A DNA stretch of 8,131 bases from Pseudomonadota bacterium. Lineage in GTDB: Bacteria > Verrucomicrobiota > Verrucomicrobiia > Chthoniobacterales > UBA6821. Numbering within the stretch: the stretch's first letter is position 1; every line of letters starts with the position of its first letter. Positions 5,846 to 8,131 of this stretch are shown here, piece after piece. The position numbers were made by a program, and so were the translations under genes. The notes under the pieces are model-generated. The model made no database searches and was not told the origin of the DNA. It saw nothing but the letters and a program-made list of their open reading frames with translations. Where the stretch lies: positions 1 to 8,131 of the forward strand of contig RFPR01000090.1 of the NCBI GenBank assembly GCA_009928265.1. The letters run 5' to 3'.

Positions 5846-5852
5846 AGGGAGC

Positions 5853-6689
5853 TCATCTTTCCGGAAGGTGCTCCAAGCAGTATTCGGAGCCGTCAGACGT
5901 CACCCGGAACTCAAGGTCGGGATTTTTCAGTTCAGTCCTTCCGCATGTCGTGCAACGGTGTAGGGGTTCCTCTGTGAGGACAGACTTGTTTAAGGTTGCA
6001 CGCAGGGGGGCTCTTGAGCGCCCAAGTCGCGCAAAGCCGATCTTACCCGCAAGTTCGGTTCCAAAAAACAGAAGGTAGTTCAGCAGAGCGGCGCCAAGCG
6101 TCGCCGCCGCGACCAGAGGCTGGCCCAAAACAGCCAAGATCATGATGATCGCACTGATGCCAGCCAGCCAGGCAATGCGTACCGGAAGGATGAAAAAGAC
6201 GAGTACCTTGAAGCCGGGATAGAGGGTTGCAAAGGCAAGGAGCAGGGAGAGGTTGAGGAAAGTATTGGCCCTTCCGACAGTTCCGCCTCCCCCCTGAAGA
6301 CCAAAGAAGAAATTCACCATCGTGCAGAGCACGACACCTGTCAGATAGAACATTGTCAGTCTCGGGGCGCCCATTCCCGCCTCCAGTCCATCTCCAAGAT
6401 AGAGTAGGAAGAGCAGGGCAAAGAAGATCCAAAATGGGTTGAGTGTTTCCGGAATGAAGATCCAGGTGATGAGTCGCCAAATCTGACCTTCGAGGATGAG
6501 GCGGGGATCAAGCTCGAGAACCGAGAGATAGCCGGGCGCCATCAGGTGGAGGATGAAGACCAAGGCATTCAGCAGGGCCACGTAGCGGATGAGAGCTGGG
6601 ACGGCCAAGCGTTCCTGAAGGTTCTGGATGAAGCGCCCCTTGTTCGATGCCATTTCTAGATCATGACACTTTGGTGTCTTTGTGAACAT
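5853..6689 (-). CDS. Rhomboid-like membrane protein, probably inactive, with zinc-ribbon tail
   Basis: This 278-residue protein has about six hydrophobic segments between residues 33 and 211. EGQIWRLITWIFIPE (67-81) matches the rhomboid-family GQ-x-WRL-x-T entry. An active rhomboid has G-x-S-G in the fourth helix and a His in the sixth. Here the aligned stretch reads G139-R-A-N142 followed by TFLNLSLLLAFATLYPG, and the sixth helix reads ATLGAALLNYLLFFG without His, so both catalytic residues appear missing. The cytosolic C-terminus contains RCTTCG (Cys246, Cys249) and YCLEH (Cys271, His274), a likely zinc ribbon. I chose the ATG at 6689 because GGGGA lies 8 bases upstream; a second ATG at 6653 (Met13) has no such site. 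The stop is 7 bp from the converging regulator's stop, leaving no room for a dedicated terminator. A role in binding or routing membrane proteins is speculative. Confidence 0.75.
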   Translation of the reverse strand: MFTKTPKCHDLEMASNKGRFIQNLQERLAVPALIRYVALLNALVFILHLMAPGYLSVLELDPRLILEGQIWRLITWIFIPETLNPFWIFFALLFLLYLGDGLEAGMGAPRLTMFYLTGVVLCTMVNFFFGLQGGGGTVGRANTFLNLSLLLAFATLYPGFKVLVFFILPVRIAWLAGISAIIMILAVLGQPLVAAATLGAALLNYLLFFGTELAGKIGFARLGRSRAPLRATLNKSVLTEEPLHRCTTCGRTELKNPDLEFRVTSDGSEYCLEHLPER

Positions 6690-6709
6690 CCGGAAGATCC
6701 CCAGCTTTC

Positions 6710-6751
6710 CACAATTGCTGCGGATTGTGTCGAAAGAGACACAATCATTTT
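6710..6751 (+). promoter_or_regulatory. Inverted-repeat cluster in the divergent intergenic region
   Basis: GATTGTGTC (6723-6731) and GACACAATC (6738-6746) are a perfect 9-bp inverted repeat around the loop GAAAGA, followed by ATTTT. A third half-site, CACAAT (6710-6715), can alternatively pair with ATTGTG (6724-6729). This could be a tandem operator for a dimeric regulator or an RNA switch between two hairpins in the leader of the 6788 gene. A terminator is less likely because the stem is AT-rich and the T-run has only four Ts. Confidence 0.45.
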
Positions 6752-6770
6752 GGTGGCAAGTCCCTCGGAT

Positions 6771-6775
6771 GGAGG
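6771..6775 (+). promoter_or_regulatory. Ribosome binding site deciding the 6788 start
   Basis: GGAGG lies 12 bases before the ATG at 6788. It is the only strong Shine-Dalgarno sequence near this frame. It argues against the in-frame TTG at 6725, which would put the start inside the inverted repeat. Confidence 0.6.
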
Positions 6776-6787
6776 TACCTTTTTCCT

Positions 6788-7468
6788 ATGGCCTCTCCGG
6801 AGGAAATACCAAATATCGAACCCTTTCCCCTGTCTCCTCGATTCAGGAGAGAGGAGGAATCATCGCAATTGCCTGGTGCTCCGTCCGTTCCGCCGATTCA
6901 GCCTGTCCGTTCGTTCACCCCTTTGTCGCGGGCCAAGGTGGAGTTCTGGCATCAGGGAGAGCAACCAAGCCAAGTAGAAAAGATTGCCAAGGCCCCACGC
7001 TATGATCATGCCCGTCGTGCCGATCAGATGGGTCTGTTGATGGCGGTATTTGCCGCCTTGGTCATCGTGCTTGTGGTCGTTGCGCTGTATCTGAATAACA
7101 AGAAGTATTCTTTCCAGTCAGGATCAGCGCCGAAAAGCAGAACTCCGGTGGTTGATTTTTATCAGGGTAACCAGGCATTTGCTAAAAAAGTGAAGGAGGA
7201 GAGAGAGGGCCCGTCCGCCGCAGATATTCCCGTTCAGGGTGCAAACGAGGATTTCGAAATCTCGCTTCAGGCCCAGATGGCGAGCATGAATGCTAAGTTG
7301 GAAAAAATGCGCTCCCAGAAGCTTCTCGAGGAACCTCCCATACCCGTGCCTGAAAAGGGTGCTCGTCCTGTTCCCGTAATCGGTGTGCGACCTACGGAAA
7401 TCCAGAAATTCAATTCACCCCTGGAGTTTAACGGGATGCTGCCAAAGCCTCTTCAGGAGGCCAAGTAA
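6788..7468 (+). CDS. Single-pass membrane protein of unknown function
   Basis: The product is 226 residues from the ATG at 6788. Residues 1-80 are hydrophilic and rich in proline, glutamate and arginine. One strong membrane helix follows (about 81-102, GLLMAVFAALVIVLVVVALYL), preceded by basic RYDHARR (71-77) and followed by NNKK. The charges are similar on both sides, but a cytosolic N-terminus is likely. Residues 103-226 contain a short predicted coiled-coil patch (about 156-182, LQAQMASMNAKLEKMRSQKLL) and a proline-rich tail. I recognise no domain or catalytic motif. The shape resembles small scaffold or envelope-tethering proteins, but that is only an analogy. It is transcribed divergently from the rhomboid-like gene, so shared regulation through the repeats at 6710-6746 is possible. 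Confidence 0.7.
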   Translation: MASPEEIPNIEPFPLSPRFRREEESSQLPGAPSVPPIQPVRSFTPLSRAKVEFWHQGEQPSQVEKIAKAPRYDHARRADQMGLLMAVFAALVIVLVVVALYLNNKKYSFQSGSAPKSRTPVVDFYQGNQAFAKKVKEEREGPSAADIPVQGANEDFEISLQAQMASMNAKLEKMRSQKLLEEPPIPVPEKGARPVPVIGVRPTEIQKFNSPLEFNGMLPKPLQEAK

Positions 7469-7481
7469 GGCAGGATGCCTT
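7467..7481. terminator. Weak hairpin between convergent genes
   Basis: AAGGCA (7467-7472) and TGCCTT (7476-7481) form a perfect 6-bp stem with a 3-base loop GGA, starting in the stop codon of the 6788 gene. No T-run follows on either strand, so intrinsic termination is doubtful. It may instead stabilise the 3' end or be chance. The remaining gap to 7543 shows nothing clearer. Confidence 0.25.
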
Positions 7482-7542
7482 GTGGGTATGACTGGAGATT
7501 TTTCCGATCTAGAGGTCTTGGCATGAACTCAGCCTGCCGTCG

Positions 7543-7959
7543 TTAGTCCTGTTTGAACTTGGAATGTCCCTCTTTCTTGATCGGGTTAATCAGGACCGAC
7601 ATCGACTGAGCTTTGGAATAGTCTCCTGCCTTCACGGCCTGCTCCACCTCATCAAAAGCAGCCTTGAGCTTTTCGAGTTCTGATCTGTAGTCAGCCAGAA
7701 AAGCAGCGCGCCCGGCTTCTGGAATGGTTTTGGTCTTAAGTGGATCCAGCGCCTCGGCGTCCGTGGCGGCTTTCTTGAGCGATTCGAGCAGGGCGATGTT
7801 CTCCTGCTGCTTGGCTGGATCCACGAGTTGCTGGGAAAGCTGCCTGGTCCCACGGGCGAGGATCTTCATCTGTCCATCCAGCGGAGTTTCGTCGTCGGCT
7901 TGGACGACGTGCGTGAAAGAAAGAATCGCGAGGGCGATGAGGAGAAGGGGATGATTCAT
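7543..7959 (-). CDS. Secreted cytochrome b562-like protein
   Basis: This 138-residue protein begins with a signal peptide (MNHPLLLIALAILSFTHVVQA, cleavage expected after Ala21), which places it in the periplasm. The mature part is almost entirely helical and charged, as expected for a four-helix bundle of about 117 residues. Cytochrome b562 binds one heme b non-covalently through a Met near the N-terminus of helix 1 and a His near the C-terminus of helix 4, and shuttles electrons. Here Met31 (PLDGQMKIL, about the tenth mature residue) and His132 (KKEGHSKF) sit at the equivalent positions. Overall identity to E. coli b562 looks low, so a heme-free relative cannot be excluded. The gene follows leuS on the same strand after 83 bases and has no clear Shine-Dalgarno sequence before the ATG at 7959. 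Confidence 0.68.
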   Translation of the reverse strand: MNHPLLLIALAILSFTHVVQADDETPLDGQMKILARGTRQLSQQLVDPAKQQENIALLESLKKAATDAEALDPLKTKTIPEAGRAAFLADYRSELEKLKAAFDEVEQAVKAGDYSKAQSMSVLINPIKKEGHSKFKQD

Positions 7960-8042
7960 AGTTGGAAATTCAAAGTGATCTTATCGGTGGGTGCAGGCAA
8001 TCTCATTCAGAAGAGACGATACCGAGAAGGAGTGCTGTCTGG

Positions 8043-8131
8043 TTATGCGACGACGATGTTCACGAGTCGTCCGGGGACGACGATCACCTTTTTAACCTCT
8101 TTGCCATCGAGGTGAGGCTTGAGTGATTCCT
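8043..8131 (-). CDS. leuS: Leucyl-tRNA synthetase, C-terminal end (rest outside window)
   Basis: The last 28 residues of a protein run off the right edge and end at TAA (8043-8045 on the minus strand). They include LDGKEVKKVIVVPGRLVNIVV, cited here in two parts as LDGKEVKK and VIVVPGRLVNIVV. This closely matches the C-terminal domain ending of bacterial leucyl-tRNA synthetase, which charges tRNA-Leu and whose C-terminal domain touches the tRNA. The fragment is short, but the K-V-I-x-V-P-G-x-L-x-N-I-V-V ending is very characteristic. The cytochrome b562-like gene is downstream on the same strand. Confidence 0.88.
   Translation of the reverse strand, partial: ESLKPHLDGKEVKKVIVVPGRLVNIVVA

Noticed and set aside
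5829..5852. T7 run near the end of the regulator gene as a terminator
   Set aside because: The run is inside the coding sequence and only a weak 4-bp stem (GTCC/GGAC) precedes it.
6682..7005. Other plus-strand frame overlapping the start of the 6788 gene
   Set aside because: It runs through the divergent repeat region without a ribosome binding site and is out of frame with the gene that has GGAGG and a clear membrane helix.
6788..7468. Sorting tail on the single-pass membrane protein
   Set aside because: Its membrane helix is in the middle and the C-terminus is hydrophilic and proline-rich, so it is not an exosortase substrate despite the PVPEK segment.

Overview
The window reads as a chromosomal piece of a moderately GC-rich, Gram-negative-type bacterium. 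An exosortase with an EpsI-family partner, a rhomboid-like protein carrying a zinc-ribbon tail, and a secreted cytochrome b562-like protein together suggest the Verrucomicrobia/Planctomycetes superphylum, most likely Verrucomicrobia. This assignment is inferred from gene content, not from a marker gene.

Positions 1-5845 (+) form one tight gene train. It holds the 3' end of a probable glycosyltransferase, an EpsI-family protein, an exosortase, a GT4 glycosyltransferase, a membrane-anchored PAS-domain protein, a stand-alone 5'-3' exonuclease of the DNA polymerase I N-domain type, and a winged-helix (SufR-like/COG2345-like) regulator. Junctions overlap (ATGA at 1120-1123 and 5225-5228; 32 bp at 4173-4204) or are bridged by tiny open frames of 20-30 codons at 354-428, 2117-2179 and 3399-3491. 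The first five proteins point to cell-surface work: EpsI and exosortase handle sorted envelope proteins coupled to exopolysaccharide production, and the glycosyltransferases build glycan. No PEP-CTERM-type substrate is encoded here. The exonuclease and regulator look like housekeeping or regulatory riders on the same transcript.

Positions 5853-6689 (-) encode a rhomboid-fold membrane protein that appears to lack both catalytic residues and ends in a CxxC...CxxH zinc-ribbon-like tail. It converges on the regulator with only 7 bp between stop codons. It is transcribed divergently from a single-pass membrane protein of unknown function (6788-7468, +). The divergent region contains a perfect 9-bp inverted repeat and further related half-sites.

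Positions 7543-7959 (-) encode a small secreted four-helix protein of the cytochrome b562 type with both heme-ligand positions present. Position 8043 to the window edge (-) is the extreme C-terminus of leucyl-tRNA synthetase. I found no tRNA or rRNA gene, CRISPR array, insertion sequence or integrase. No gene-free stretch exceeds 100 bases.
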